Virus record (IMG/VR): IMGVR_UViG_3300014914_000013
Location: 1-39,305 of that record
DNA length: 39,305 bases
Reading direction: 5' to 3' (one strand)
From: a virus
In this document: piece by piece, positions 26,307 through 33,119 of the stretch
How the letters are laid out: the number at the start of each line of letters is the position of its first letter
Numbering within the stretch: the first letter of the stretch is position 1
Notes under the pieces: model-generated
Databases searched by the model: none
What the model saw: only the letters and a program-made list of their open reading frames with translations
What the model was told of the DNA's origin: nothing
Position numbers and translations under genes: made by a program

Positions 26307-27668
26307 ATGATTATGATTATTAACAGCTTAAAGGTGGAGAATTTCAAGAGATTGAGCAACCTTGAAATCAACACAGAGAAACAGAATGTAGTAATTCTTT
26401 CGGGGAAAAACGAGGCGGGGAAAACATCAGGACTTGATGCTATCGCCGCCGCAATCGGTGGCAAGAAGTTCTGTCCGAAAAACCCAATAAAAGACGGTGA
26501 GAACTCTGCAACAGTTGAAGTGCAGTTTGGGGCATTCACCGTCACGAGAAATTTCACACCTAAAGGCTCGACGCTTGAAGTCACGGCGAACGATGATCAC
26601 AAATTCGCTACGCCGCAGAAGATGTTGAACCTATTCGTTGGGAAACTCACTTGGAACCCCTCCGAGTGGATCGTAGACGCAAAAAACCAGATGGCAACAC
26701 TTCTGGAAGTTGTTGACTTCGATTTCAACAAGGAAGCCTTTGAGAAGGAATTAGAAGTGTCAGTCATCGACGATCCACGCAACAGTGCAATAGACGTGAT
26801 TGACCTCGCTCGCAAAGACCTGTACGCTGAACGGCGCGACATCAACCGTGACTTGAAGCAGAAACAGCTTGCGGTTAAGGAACAAGCGGAGTCGCTGCCT
26901 GTAGGATATGAGAATATTGAGGAAGTGTGCGTGGGCGACCTGATTGAAAAAGAGAAGGAGATACAGATTAACATTGATAAAAGCAAAACTCTGAAACTGG
27001 AATTGGAAGACTGTATGGGGCGGGAAGAATTGCTGTTACGCCGTGAGGAAAACTTGCTGAAAGAAGTTGAAAAAGTACAAAATGACATTGCAGAAAACAA
27101 AACAGTTATTAAAGAAATACAATCTGCGATCATGGATGCGCCGCGCGACGGAGAAGAAGAAATCGAAGCGATTCACCAGAAAATTAAAATAGCTTCTAAA
27201 ATTAACAACGTCGTGTCACAGGTACGGCAGCTTGATGCGATGAAAACGGAAGCGGACGACCTCTACACGAAGTCGGCAATTCTGTCCGTGCGCCTTGAGG
27301 CGATAGAAAACTACAAACGCGACATCATTGAAAAGGCCAACATGCCCGTAGACGGGCTTTCCATCGAGGACGGGAAACTGGTGTTCAAAGGGCAACCTAT
27401 CGAACAGGCAAGTCACGCGCGGAAACTGGAAATTGCTATTGCAATCGGCATGGCCTTAAACCCGAAGTTGCGGATCATCCGTATCACGGACGGTGAGAAG
27501 TTTGACAGCGATTCAATGGCTGTAATTGAAAAAATGGCGGATGAAAACGACTTCCAGATATGGCTTGAGATAATGGATGAAAGCGGCGAGAAGGGCTTTT
27601 TCATACAGGAGGGGGAACTGGTAACCCCTCCATTCCCGGCTGAAAACACAGAGAAAGGAGGAAAATAA
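26307..27668 (+). CDS. RecF/Rad50-like ATPase
   Basis: A 453-residue SMC-type ATPase. It starts with INSLKVENFKRLSNLEIN and Walker A GKNEAGKTS at residues 33-41. A long coiled coil runs through the middle (about 190-330). The C-terminal half has the head-type SHARKLEIAIAIGMAL helix and a strand RIIRITDGEKFDS in the Walker B/D-loop place. It lacks the zinc hook expected of a full Rad50 and has no nuclease partner next to it. It probably acts with the annealing protein in DNA repair or replication-dependent recombination. Confidence 0.8.
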   Translation: MIMIINSLKVENFKRLSNLEINTEKQNVVILSGKNEAGKTSGLDAIAAAIGGKKFCPKNPIKDGENSATVEVQFGAFTVTRNFTPKGSTLEVTANDDHKFATPQKMLNLFVGKLTWNPSEWIVDAKNQMATLLEVVDFDFNKEAFEKELEVSVIDDPRNSAIDVIDLARKDLYAERRDINRDLKQKQLAVKEQAESLPVGYENIEEVCVGDLIEKEKEIQINIDKSKTLKLELEDCMGREELLLRREENLLKEVEKVQNDIAENKTVIKEIQSAIMDAPRDGEEEIEAIHQKIKIASKINNVVSQVRQLDAMKTEADDLYTKSAILSVRLEAIENYKRDIIEKANMPVDGLSIEDGKLVFKGQPIEQASHARKLEIAIAIGMALNPKLRIIRITDGEKFDSDSMAVIEKMADENDFQIWLEIMDESGEKGFFIQEGELVTPPFPAENTEKGGK

Positions 27669-28126
27669 TGACAGCTACGGAAACGTGTAAAGCACTATCG
27701 AAGATTCTGTCAGAACAGGCGAACTGGCGGAACACCATCATCAACGCGCAGAGCGCGGTGGGCATGGCAGAACGTGTCGCGGATAGCAACGGTGACATCG
27801 ACGTACGGGAAACAGCAATGGGCTTGATGGTTCAGAACCTTCCATCTACCGACCCGCGTGTTCTCAAGTTCGCACTTGAACTTGCGGTATTGCTGTTTTA
27901 CGCTGGAGAACTGCTCGGCACAAAAACCAAAGAAAAGGAGACGACAGAGGGAGAAATTGGCTTCTACGAAGATGACACGAGTGACATTAACCCGAATCCG
28001 AACGGCGAAATGGACTTCACGACGGATGGTGAAATGCCACCGGAACCTGACTCCCTCAAAAACGGGGAAGACATCGAGGGCATGGAAATATCCGACGCAC
28101 CGCCGTTGGACGATGAAGAAGATTAA
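27668..28126 (+). CDS. Hypothetical acidic-tailed protein
   Basis: A 152-residue protein starting at an ATG that overlaps the ATPase stop (TAATG). The first 85 residues look helical; the rest is strongly acidic and rich in Asp, Glu, Asn and Pro, ending PPLDDEED. Acidic tails are common in DNA mimics and in recombination accessory proteins. No family is recognised; co-transcription with the recombination genes is clear. Confidence 0.7.
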   Translation: MTATETCKALSKILSEQANWRNTIINAQSAVGMAERVADSNGDIDVRETAMGLMVQNLPSTDPRVLKFALELAVLLFYAGELLGTKTKEKETTEGEIGFYEDDTSDINPNPNGEMDFTTDGEMPPEPDSLKNGEDIEGMEISDAPPLDDEED

Positions 28127-28130
28127 AAAA

Positions 28131-28223
28131 TCCGAATCAGGAGACTGGAAGACACCGTATTTGTTAATAGGTCAACCGTCAGAAGCATGGTCTTGTACAC
28201 GTTGTCCGAATCAGGAGACTGGA
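28131..28223 (+). repeat. 19-bp direct repeat around the tRNA-like element
   Basis: TCCGAATCAGGAGACTGGA occurs at 28131-28149 and again at 28205-28223, offset by 74 bp. The first copy starts four bases after the stop of the upstream gene, the second lies inside the tRNA-like element. The repeat may reflect insertion or partial duplication of an RNA gene. Confidence 0.85.
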
Positions 28224-28279
28224 TGACTCGTGAAAGAGGCATCAACGTGACTTGCTCGGTTCGAATCCGGGGGCGGTTG
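28173..28279 (+). ncRNA. tRNA-like structured element with enlarged core
   Basis: CTCGG-TTCGAAT-CCGGG (28255-28271) is a typical T-arm. The bases after it, GGCGGTTG (28272-28279), pair with CAACCGTC (28173-28180) as an eight-pair acceptor stem with one G-U. Inside, CACGTTG (28198-28204) and CAACGTG (28243-28249) form a seven-pair stem over 38 bases that hold a further hairpin. The span of about 105 nt is too long for an ordinary tRNA and I cannot place a good D-arm or anticodon. It could be a degenerate tRNA, one with an insertion, or a tRNA mimic. Confidence 0.4.
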
Positions 28280-28311
28280 TATGAAAAAAAGGTGGAAAAT
28301 ATTAGAAGAAT

Positions 28312-28575
28312 GTGAGAATGATTACGCTGATCATGAGCAACTATAAACAAAAAACAAAAAGCGACCTGCTTAAGTTTTGTATTAAAGCCAAATATCCAAC
28401 GACGAATGTTGTGGTGTTGCTCTATTCTACTACAGACCGTACACGATGTTATTTGAAAATGGGGAATGTGTTTCAGAAAACACTTGACAGCAACCGAGCA
28501 ACTGTGATATGGTGGGGTATGGCGAAGTCAGAAACAATCACTAAAAATCTATTGAAAAAGAAGTCGCGCAACTGA
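28312..28575 (+). CDS. Hypothetical basic protein
   Basis: An 87-residue Lys/Thr-rich product, not recognised (YKQKTKSDLLKFCIKAKYP … VIWWGMAKSETITKN). Start choice is uncertain: a GTG at 28312 and ATGs at 28318 and 28333 are all in frame and none has a strong ribosome-binding site. It lies between the tRNA-like element and the replication genes. A TTGACA at 28484 near its end might belong to a promoter for the next gene. Confidence 0.5.
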   Translation: MRMITLIMSNYKQKTKSDLLKFCIKAKYPTTNVVVLLYSTTDRTRCYLKMGNVFQKTLDSNRATVIWWGMAKSETITKNLLKKKSRN

Positions 28576-28631
28576 CATTCTGGCTTCGCCGCTACTGTCA
28601 TTGCACGGCTTCTCTTTGAAGGGATTTTTTC

Positions 28632-29402
28632 ATGGCTGAAAGACGAATGATTTCTAAGAGCATATCAACATCTAAGAAGTTCGGAACACTCGGAAGCGAT
28701 CTCTCAAGGCTGTTGTTTTTAATGATAATTCCACACACGGATGACTTCGGCAGACTTGATGGAGACACATATACAATCAAGCATCAGATAATCCCCACAT
28801 TAAACAAAACAGAGAAGAACATAGAAAAAGCAATAGAGGAATTAAAGTTAGCAGGACTTATCAACACATGGGATGTATATGGACAAAGTGTGATACAGGT
28901 CACAAATTTTGACAAACATCAACAGGGACTCCACAAAAGAACAGTGTCTAAATATCCTGATGAACAAAGGGATAACGGAAGTTCCGAGAATGTCCGGGAA
29001 ATTCCGGGAAATTCCCCTCGCGCGCGCGGAACTGAACTGAAGGGAATAGAAAAGAATAGAACTGAAGAGAATAAATACTTTTGCTCGGAGCCAAAGAATG
29101 TCTCCAAGCCGTCTGCAATCTATTTTTCTTTTGAAGATGAAAAATTCCACAACATAACAAAAAAACAAATACAGTTATGGAAAGATGCTTATCCGGCTGT
29201 AGATATTTCGACAGAGATTCGACGTGCCGCCGCATGGATGGCTGCCAATCCCGCGAAAAAGAAAAAACAATGGAAACGGTTTCTAATGGGGTGGCTTAGT
29301 CGGGCGCAGGAGCGTGGCGGTACTAAAAACTACGGAGATGAAAACCCCATAAGAAAAAAAAGGGTAGGAGGAGGTTTAAAATTTGACAACACAATATTAT
29401 GA
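28632..29402 (+). CDS. Replication initiator-like protein
   Basis: A 256-residue protein with the two-domain plan of phage replication initiators. The N-terminal ninety residues resemble a winged helix (RMISKSISTSKKFGTLGSDL … FGRLDGDTYTIKHQIIPTLN). A disordered, charged linker (about 112-150) follows, and the C-terminal helical part ends KKQWKRFLMGWLSRAQERGG, as in DnaD-like/replisome-organiser proteins. The linker is coded by short repeats that may be the origin. GAAGGGA precedes the ATG. The following gene is helicase-loader-like, an arrangement like lambda O-P. Confidence 0.75.
   Translation: MAERRMISKSISTSKKFGTLGSDLSRLLFLMIIPHTDDFGRLDGDTYTIKHQIIPTLNKTEKNIEKAIEELKLAGLINTWDVYGQSVIQVTNFDKHQQGLHKRTVSKYPDEQRDNGSSENVREIPGNSPRARGTELKGIEKNRTEENKYFCSEPKNVSKPSAIYFSFEDEKFHNITKKQIQLWKDAYPAVDISTEIRRAAAWMAANPAKKKKQWKRFLMGWLSRAQERGGTKNYGDENPIRKKRVGGGLKFDNTIL
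28978..29017 (+). repeat. Four 10-bp iterons inside the initiator gene (candidate origin)
   Basis: Four contiguous related units, GAAGTTCCGA, GAATGTCCGG, GAAATTCCGG and GAAATTCCCC, fill 28978-29017. They are followed by a CGCGCGCGCG run and an A-rich stretch to about 29090 containing GAACTGAA and GAATAGAA repeats. Iterons plus an AT-rich neighbour inside the linker of the initiator gene is the lambda O arrangement. Codon-level low complexity alone could also give it. Confidence 0.5.
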
Positions 29403-30099
29403 CACACTATATGAAGCACTCGATGAAATGTCTATGCTGATCAATCGTAAGCATGTGTCGGAAGACATAGTCGATGCCTACCACAAATATTTTAAGCGAT
29501 ATCCAATAGAGCAGGTGACCGCCGCGATACAAAAATATACAGACGCACCGCCGGGCAAGGGTGGAAGAAAATATTTTCCACGAGCCGACGAACTCAAGGA
29601 AATAATCAAGAGACACCGCTATCAGCGCATGAATATATCTGTTTCAAGGTATGAGGCGGAAAACATGCGAAAACGCCTGTCGGAGGCAGGGAAGCCGCTT
29701 CTACGCGATGTTGTGGGGCAACGCATGTGTCATATTTATAACCTCGGGCGACATCACGGCATTCAGCCCAGACAGCAGCAGATATTTAATCTGCTTTCAG
29801 AGACAGCCGAAGTGTTAGACGTTGTCTTTCAGTCGTTTATACATTTTTGCCGTGACCTCGATCACTTCCCGGGGATACAGACGTTTGTGGTTGATTTTGT
29901 GCCGCAATGTGGTGTTGACGAACGTGGTCAGCTGCGCGGATTAACATTTAACGAGTGGTGTGACCGCGCAGGCGGTGTAGAAAAGAAATTTCGGGAGTTA
30001 GGTTTGTCAAACGAGATCGGATGGGACATGAAGAAAAGATACGAAAAGGGTAGATCGTCTATAGATGAATTGGCTGAAAGGAAAAGGGGAAAAACATGA
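29383..30099 (+). CDS. Helicase-loader-like replication protein with TTG start
   Basis: A 238-residue protein. The first seventy residues (ALDEMSMLINRKHVSEDIVDAY … YFPRADELKEII) match the pattern of phage helicase loader / loader-inhibitor and replication P-type proteins, in which a helical domain counts sites and reads 'FPxxxEL'. The rest is helical with no ATPase motif. Initiation at TTG is chosen because TAGGAGGAGG lies seven to eight bases before it and no in-frame ATG occurs for 15 codons. The start overlaps the initiator gene by 20 bp. Confidence 0.65.
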   Translation: MTTQYYDTLYEALDEMSMLINRKHVSEDIVDAYHKYFKRYPIEQVTAAIQKYTDAPPGKGGRKYFPRADELKEIIKRHRYQRMNISVSRYEAENMRKRLSEAGKPLLRDVVGQRMCHIYNLGRHHGIQPRQQQIFNLLSETAEVLDVVFQSFIHFCRDLDHFPGIQTFVVDFVPQCGVDERGQLRGLTFNEWCDRAGGVEKKFRELGLSNEIGWDMKKRYEKGRSSIDELAERKRGKT

Positions 30100-30518
30100 A
30101 ACAATTCACGGTTGACGACATTCTCACGCTCCGTCCGTGCGGATGGGATGGTGTGCACAATAGTAAGAACTATACGCATGAGCGACTTAATGAACTCTTC
30201 GCGGGGAGAAAGACTCTGACACTCGCGGACGTAGTTGATATGCAGGAAGTGCTGCCAGTGGACGTCGTGTGGCTTGCATGCCACATTTTCACTCCACGAC
30301 AGCGGGTGGTTTTTGCACTGAAATGTGCTGAAGATGCGGGTATAAGCGCATGGGAGGCGGCGCGTGCGGCATGGGCGGCGCGGGATGCGGCAGGGTATGC
30401 GCGGTATGCGGGGTATGCGGCGTTGGATGCGGCGTTGGATGCGGCGTTGGATGCGGCGTGGGATGCGGCAGAACGGCAGTTACTGTTCATCGCCGAGACG
30501 CTGGAGGAGGCGGAGTGA
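30096..30518 (+). CDS. Alanine-repeat 'immunity-like' protein, copy 1
   Basis: A 140-residue protein. Residues 1-85 are a conserved domain (FTVDDILTLRPCGWDGVHN … RQRVVFALKCAEDAG), followed by Ala-rich repeats (AALDAALDAALDAAWDAAE) and a short end AERQLLFIAETLEEAE. The plan matches proteins annotated as 'putative immunity protein' in phages and bacteria; their function is not established. Copy 2 lies at 32189. The ATG overlaps the previous stop (ATGA), in exactly the same GGGGAAAAACATGA context as copy 2. It is a duplicated gene on both sides of the mini-protein/amidase block. Confidence 0.7.
   Translation: MKQFTVDDILTLRPCGWDGVHNSKNYTHERLNELFAGRKTLTLADVVDMQEVLPVDVVWLACHIFTPRQRVVFALKCAEDAGISAWEAARAAWAARDAAGYARYAGYAALDAALDAALDAAWDAAERQLLFIAETLEEAE
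30417..30476 (+). repeat. 12-bp tandem coding repeat (GCG GCG TTG GAT)
   Basis: Three consecutive units of GCGGCGTTGGAT and one variant GCGGCGTGGGAT encode AALD/AAWD blocks. Tandem arrays of this type change length by slippage in steps of four residues, so copy number probably varies between relatives. Confidence 0.85.
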
Positions 30519-30679
30519 TGTCATGGGTTTGCTGTTCTGCGCTGATGAAATACGACAAGAAAATGAGCGATTCTGAATGGATTGTGTTTGTCTGCCCCGA
30601 GTGTGGGTGGCAATACAAATTTAAGAACACGGCAGAGAATCGAAAATGGATTGCCAGCGAAAGTGAGGAGGGGGAATGA
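30518..30679 (+). CDS. Cys-rich mini-protein
   Basis: A 53-residue product beginning MSWVCCSALM with a later FVCPECGWQYKF zinc-ribbon half. The ATG overlaps the previous stop (TGATG) and CTGGAGGAGG stands upstream. The CC near the start and CPEC may form one zinc site. The protein ends in an acidic tail. Function unknown. Confidence 0.7.
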   Translation: MSWVCCSALMKYDKKMSDSEWIVFVCPECGWQYKFKNTAENRKWIASESEEGE

Positions 30680-30897
30680 ACATACCCGAGCCGAATATGG
30701 AACCTCCGGAGATGGAGGAGGTGTGCGGCGGTTGTGGTGTCAATGAAAGGTCCGTATATCGAATCGTGCCGTGTCCGTATTTCGAGCGACACGGCGAATT
30801 TGAAAACGTCCACAACGGGATATGTGACGATTGTATGCCGTCGCACTGTAATGAATATAAAGAGTGCGATGATTGCGGGGAGAACATAAATGCCTGA
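30676..30897 (+). CDS. Cys-rich zinc-binding-type mini-protein
   Basis: A 73-residue protein with CGGC, a later Cys-Pro, CDDC, a Cys in SHCNEYKE and a final CDDC, enough for two zinc sites of treble-clef or zinc-ribbon type. It overlaps its neighbours by four and eight bases, so it is coupled to both. A nucleic-acid- or protein-binding adaptor role is plausible. Confidence 0.7.
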   Translation: MNIPEPNMEPPEMEEVCGGCGVNERSVYRIVPCPYFERHGEFENVHNGICDDCMPSHCNEYKECDDCGENINA

Positions 30898-31099
30898 AAT
30901 AACGGTGACTATCAAAACTAAATGCGGCGCAAAAACATGTGCGGTCAAGCGCGGTAAATTCTGTCGTTATTTGAGGTGTGATATTGTTGGGAATTGCATC
31001 TGCGCCAACCCTGTTTTCGGCGCGTCGGGAATAATATTACGTGACGAAAATCAATGGGTACAACGACATGGGGAATGCATTAAAAAATATGGGGAGTGA
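30890..31099 (+). CDS. Cys-rich mini-protein
   Basis: A 69-residue basic protein with seven cysteines (KTKCGAKTCAVKRGKFCRYL, RCDIVGNCICANP) that could bind metal. It has a good GGGGAGAAC site before the ATG and overlaps the previous gene by eight bases. It is the third consecutive Cys-rich gene; all three are unrelated by eye. Confidence 0.7.
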   Translation: MPEITVTIKTKCGAKTCAVKRGKFCRYLRCDIVGNCICANPVFGASGIILRDENQWVQRHGECIKKYGE

Positions 31100-31103
31100 T
31101 ATT

Positions 31104-32192
31104 ATGAAGACGAAAACAGACGCGTATATAATACCAGAAGCCGGAGAAAATGCAATTAGATTTTTGAAGGCAAGTCTCGGGAAGCCGGAACACCCGTACA
31201 ATGGATTTCGACACATTGTGATTACGGACGAATACGCAATGTCCACCGATGGCGCGCAGGCCTCGCTCGTCGAGCGCAGAAAATTAATCGCCGACATACC
31301 CGAAGGGCATTATATTTTGACAGCGTGGGAAGACGAATATTACGTGCTGATTCTAAATGATGAAAAATTCAGTTACCCCAGTGATAGCCTAATTAAACAG
31401 ATTGATGCGGCAACTGAATTACCGATGATAATGAGAACCCATATCCCGGCGTTGAAGGATCGTAACATATCGGGATTTTATTATAGTCTATTGACCAAAA
31501 TAAATTATCCATATGATTATGAGCGAATACGAAACATTTTACGAATAGTACGTGATGGCGACATTGACGTACATTTCGATGTTAAAAAACCAAACATATT
31601 ATTATTTAACAACACATCTAAAAACCATAGGGCTATTTTAATGGGTTTGTTCAAGGATGAGGAGGAGAGTAAATGTATGAATTTCTGGACATCAATCAAA
31701 AACGGAATCACGAACACGGTGAAATTCCACCGCAACCGTTGGCAGGATCATCAGCGGCTCGTTGCCGCGCTCGACAACGTGGAACGCCAGATTAATCGGG
31801 TAATTATCCACCACAGCGCGAGTGATAGCCGCCGTACTACGGTGCAGATGATTCGTGAATGGCATTTGCGTCGCGGCTGGCAGGACATCGGGTATCATCT
31901 GCTCATCGACTGGACTGGCGAACTGCATTACGGTCGAGAATTGCGAATTTCAGGAGCACACTGCCGAGGACACAATGAAGACAGTCTTGGTGTGTGTTGC
32001 ATTGGAAATTATGAGCAGGAAAAGCCCACTGATGCACTGCTCGACAGCCTAAGATACACGGTTGAGGGACTGTGTTGCGCTCTTAACCTCGACCCGCGCG
32101 AGGCTGTCCATGGGCACAATCATTATGCCGCGACGGCATGTCCGGGCAGGTATCTGGTGGAGGAAATGGGGAGGTGGTGGGGAAAAACATGA
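31104..32192 (+). CDS. Sliding-clamp-like domain fused to T7-type amidase
   Basis: A 362-residue open frame with two parts. Residues 1-190 resemble half of a polymerase sliding clamp (DnaN-like): HIVITDEYAMSTDGAQASLV matches the 'gyavaTDGhrl' strand and the end (PNILLFNN … HRAILMGL) matches the last clamp strand. Residues 192-362 are an N-acetylmuramoyl-L-alanine amidase of T7-lysozyme type. The join is near-exact at DEEESKC/MNFW, where TGT stands just before an ATG with its own strong ribosome-binding site. Either a true fusion exists or a stop codon was lost. GGGGAGTGA precedes the ATG at 31104. Confidence 0.65.
   Translation: MKTKTDAYIIPEAGENAIRFLKASLGKPEHPYNGFRHIVITDEYAMSTDGAQASLVERRKLIADIPEGHYILTAWEDEYYVLILNDEKFSYPSDSLIKQIDAATELPMIMRTHIPALKDRNISGFYYSLLTKINYPYDYERIRNILRIVRDGDIDVHFDVKKPNILLFNNTSKNHRAILMGLFKDEEESKCMNFWTSIKNGITNTVKFHRNRWQDHQRLVAALDNVERQINRVIIHHSASDSRRTTVQMIREWHLRRGWQDIGYHLLIDWTGELHYGRELRISGAHCRGHNEDSLGVCCIGNYEQEKPTDALLDSLRYTVEGLCCALNLDPREAVHGHNHYAATACPGRYLVEEMGRWWGKT
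31677..32192 (+). CDS. Amidase endolysin, internal start product
   Basis: A 171-residue product read in the same frame as the fusion from ATG 31677. GATGAGGAGGAG (about 31657-31667) stands ten bases upstream, one of the strongest sites in the window. The domain matches T7 lysozyme: zinc ligands His45, His147 and Cys155, Tyr73 (in IGYHL), and REWHLRRGWQD like T7 REIRQWHKEQGW. The T7 Lys128 position is Thr153. It would cut the amide bond between MurNAc and the stem peptide at lysis. If the internal start is used, the cell makes both long and short forms. Confidence 0.7.
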   Translation: MNFWTSIKNGITNTVKFHRNRWQDHQRLVAALDNVERQINRVIIHHSASDSRRTTVQMIREWHLRRGWQDIGYHLLIDWTGELHYGRELRISGAHCRGHNEDSLGVCCIGNYEQEKPTDALLDSLRYTVEGLCCALNLDPREAVHGHNHYAATACPGRYLVEEMGRWWGKT

Positions 32193-32728
32193 AACGATTC
32201 ACAATTAACGACGTTCTCACGCTCCGTCCGTGTGGATGGGATGGTGTGCACAACGGAGAGAACTATACCCGCGAAAAGCTGAACAGACTCTTCGCAGGAC
32301 GCCAGACCCTGACACTCGCCGATGTAGTTGATATGCAGGAAGTGCCACCCGCAGACGTCGTGTGGCTTGCGTGCCACATGTTCACACCACGGCAGCGGGT
32401 GGTTTTTGTACTGAAGTGCGCTGAAGATGCGGGTATAAGTGCATGGGAGGCAAAGTGGGATGCGGCGCGGGATGCGGCATGGGCGGCGCGGTATGCGGCG
32501 TTGGATGCGGCGTTGGATGCGGCGTTGGATGCGCAGTATGCGGCGTGGGATGTACGGTATGCGGCGCGGGCGGCGCGGTATGCGGCGCGGTATGCGGCGC
32601 GGGATGCGGCGTGGGATGCGGGGTATGCGGCGTGGGAGGCGGCAGGGGCGGCATGGGATGCGGCGTGGGAAGCCGCAGAACGACAGTTACTATTTATCGC
32701 CGAGACGATACTGGAGGAGGCTGGATAA
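32189..32728 (+). CDS. Alanine-repeat 'immunity-like' protein, copy 2
   Basis: A 179-residue paralogue of the product at 30096. The first 85 residues are nearly identical (FTINDVLTLRPCGWDGVHN … LKCAEDAGISAWEA) and the end AAERQLLFIAETILEEAG is shared; the Ala-rich repeat between them is about twice as long (AARDAAWAARYAALDAALDA and so on). The ATG overlaps the amidase stop by four bases. A longer upstream in-frame start at 32138 is rejected because it lies within the amidase gene and the copy 1 start matches 32189. Function unknown. Confidence 0.75.
   Translation: MKRFTINDVLTLRPCGWDGVHNGENYTREKLNRLFAGRQTLTLADVVDMQEVPPADVVWLACHMFTPRQRVVFVLKCAEDAGISAWEAKWDAARDAAWAARYAALDAALDAALDAQYAAWDVRYAARAARYAARYAARDAAWDAGYAAWEAAGAAWDAAWEAAERQLLFIAETILEEAG
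32446..32679 (+). repeat. GC-rich tandem coding repeat array in copy 2
   Basis: Twelve- and fifteen-base units of the form GCGGCG(T/C)(G/A)GGAT/GCGGTAT encode about twenty AA(W/R/L)(D/Y) blocks. The strict GCGGCG theme leaves long open frames in other frames on both strands, which are by-products of the repeat. Confidence 0.8.
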
Positions 32729-32745
32729 AAAAGAGGGGGAATAAC

Positions 32746-32925
32746 ATGAGGGAAATACTGATATTCATCACGATAACAATTTACGTCGGGCTGCTCGCCA
32801 CAGTCCTGTCCTGCACGTTCCTGCTCGGTGGGCTGACGTGTACGCTCGTAGTAGCGGCCTCGATTTTTATAGCTCACATAGTTCAGATAAACTTGAGTAA
32901 TTTGATTGGGGGTGGTGAGTGGTGA
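32746..32925 (+). CDS. Small two-helix membrane protein (holin candidate)
   Basis: A 59-residue product with hydrophobic segments at about 4-27 (ILIFITITIYVGLLATVLSC) and 29-50, a short turn between, and a short polar end. This is the size and shape of a class II holin, the pore former that releases endolysin. GAGGGGGAATAAC precedes the ATG. It lies 550 bp downstream of the amidase, with one gene between. Confidence 0.65.
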   Translation: MREILIFITITIYVGLLATVLSCTFLLGGLTCTLVVAASIFIAHIVQINLSNLIGGGEW

Positions 32926-33119
32926 TATTAAAAAAAAATGATGTGTGCATGTATGTTGATGAGGACAATGAGGATAATCTACTCGGCGAACTCGTCATTG
33001 TTGTAAAGATGTTTTGTTATAACGGAATGAATTTAGTTCTTTGCCAATATGAGGAAGACGGACAAACAATCATGCGAAATATTTGGCGTTGCGATTTAGT
33101 CAAAATTGGAGAATTATAA
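32919..33119 (+). CDS. Hypothetical small protein (GTG start)
   Basis: A 66-residue acidic, beta-rich product, not recognised (VDEDNEDNLLGELVIVVKMF … NIWRCDLVKIGEL). Two GTG codons at 32919 and 32922 are possible starts behind GGGGGTGG; no ATG fits. It overlaps the holin candidate and joins the RusA gene by TAATG. Confidence 0.6.
   Translation: MVILKKNDVCMYVDEDNEDNLLGELVIVVKMFCYNGMNLVLCQYEEDGQTIMRNIWRCDLVKIGEL

Noticed and set aside
26597-27133. Ser-rich minus-strand frame opposite the Rad50-like gene.
   Set aside because: Shadow of Glu/Lys-rich coiled-coil codons on the plus strand.
28484-28513. TTGACA followed 18 bp later by TATGGT, considered as promoter of the replication genes.
   Set aside because: The -10 match is weak and the site lies in coding sequence; kept only as a remark.
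32263-32925. Long open frames on both strands through the alanine-repeat region, Gly/Cys-rich or Arg/Met-rich.
   Set aside because: They are frame-shifted by-products of the GCGGCG tandem repeat; products have one or two residue types repeated and no good start signals. Only the frame that keeps the conserved N-domain is taken.
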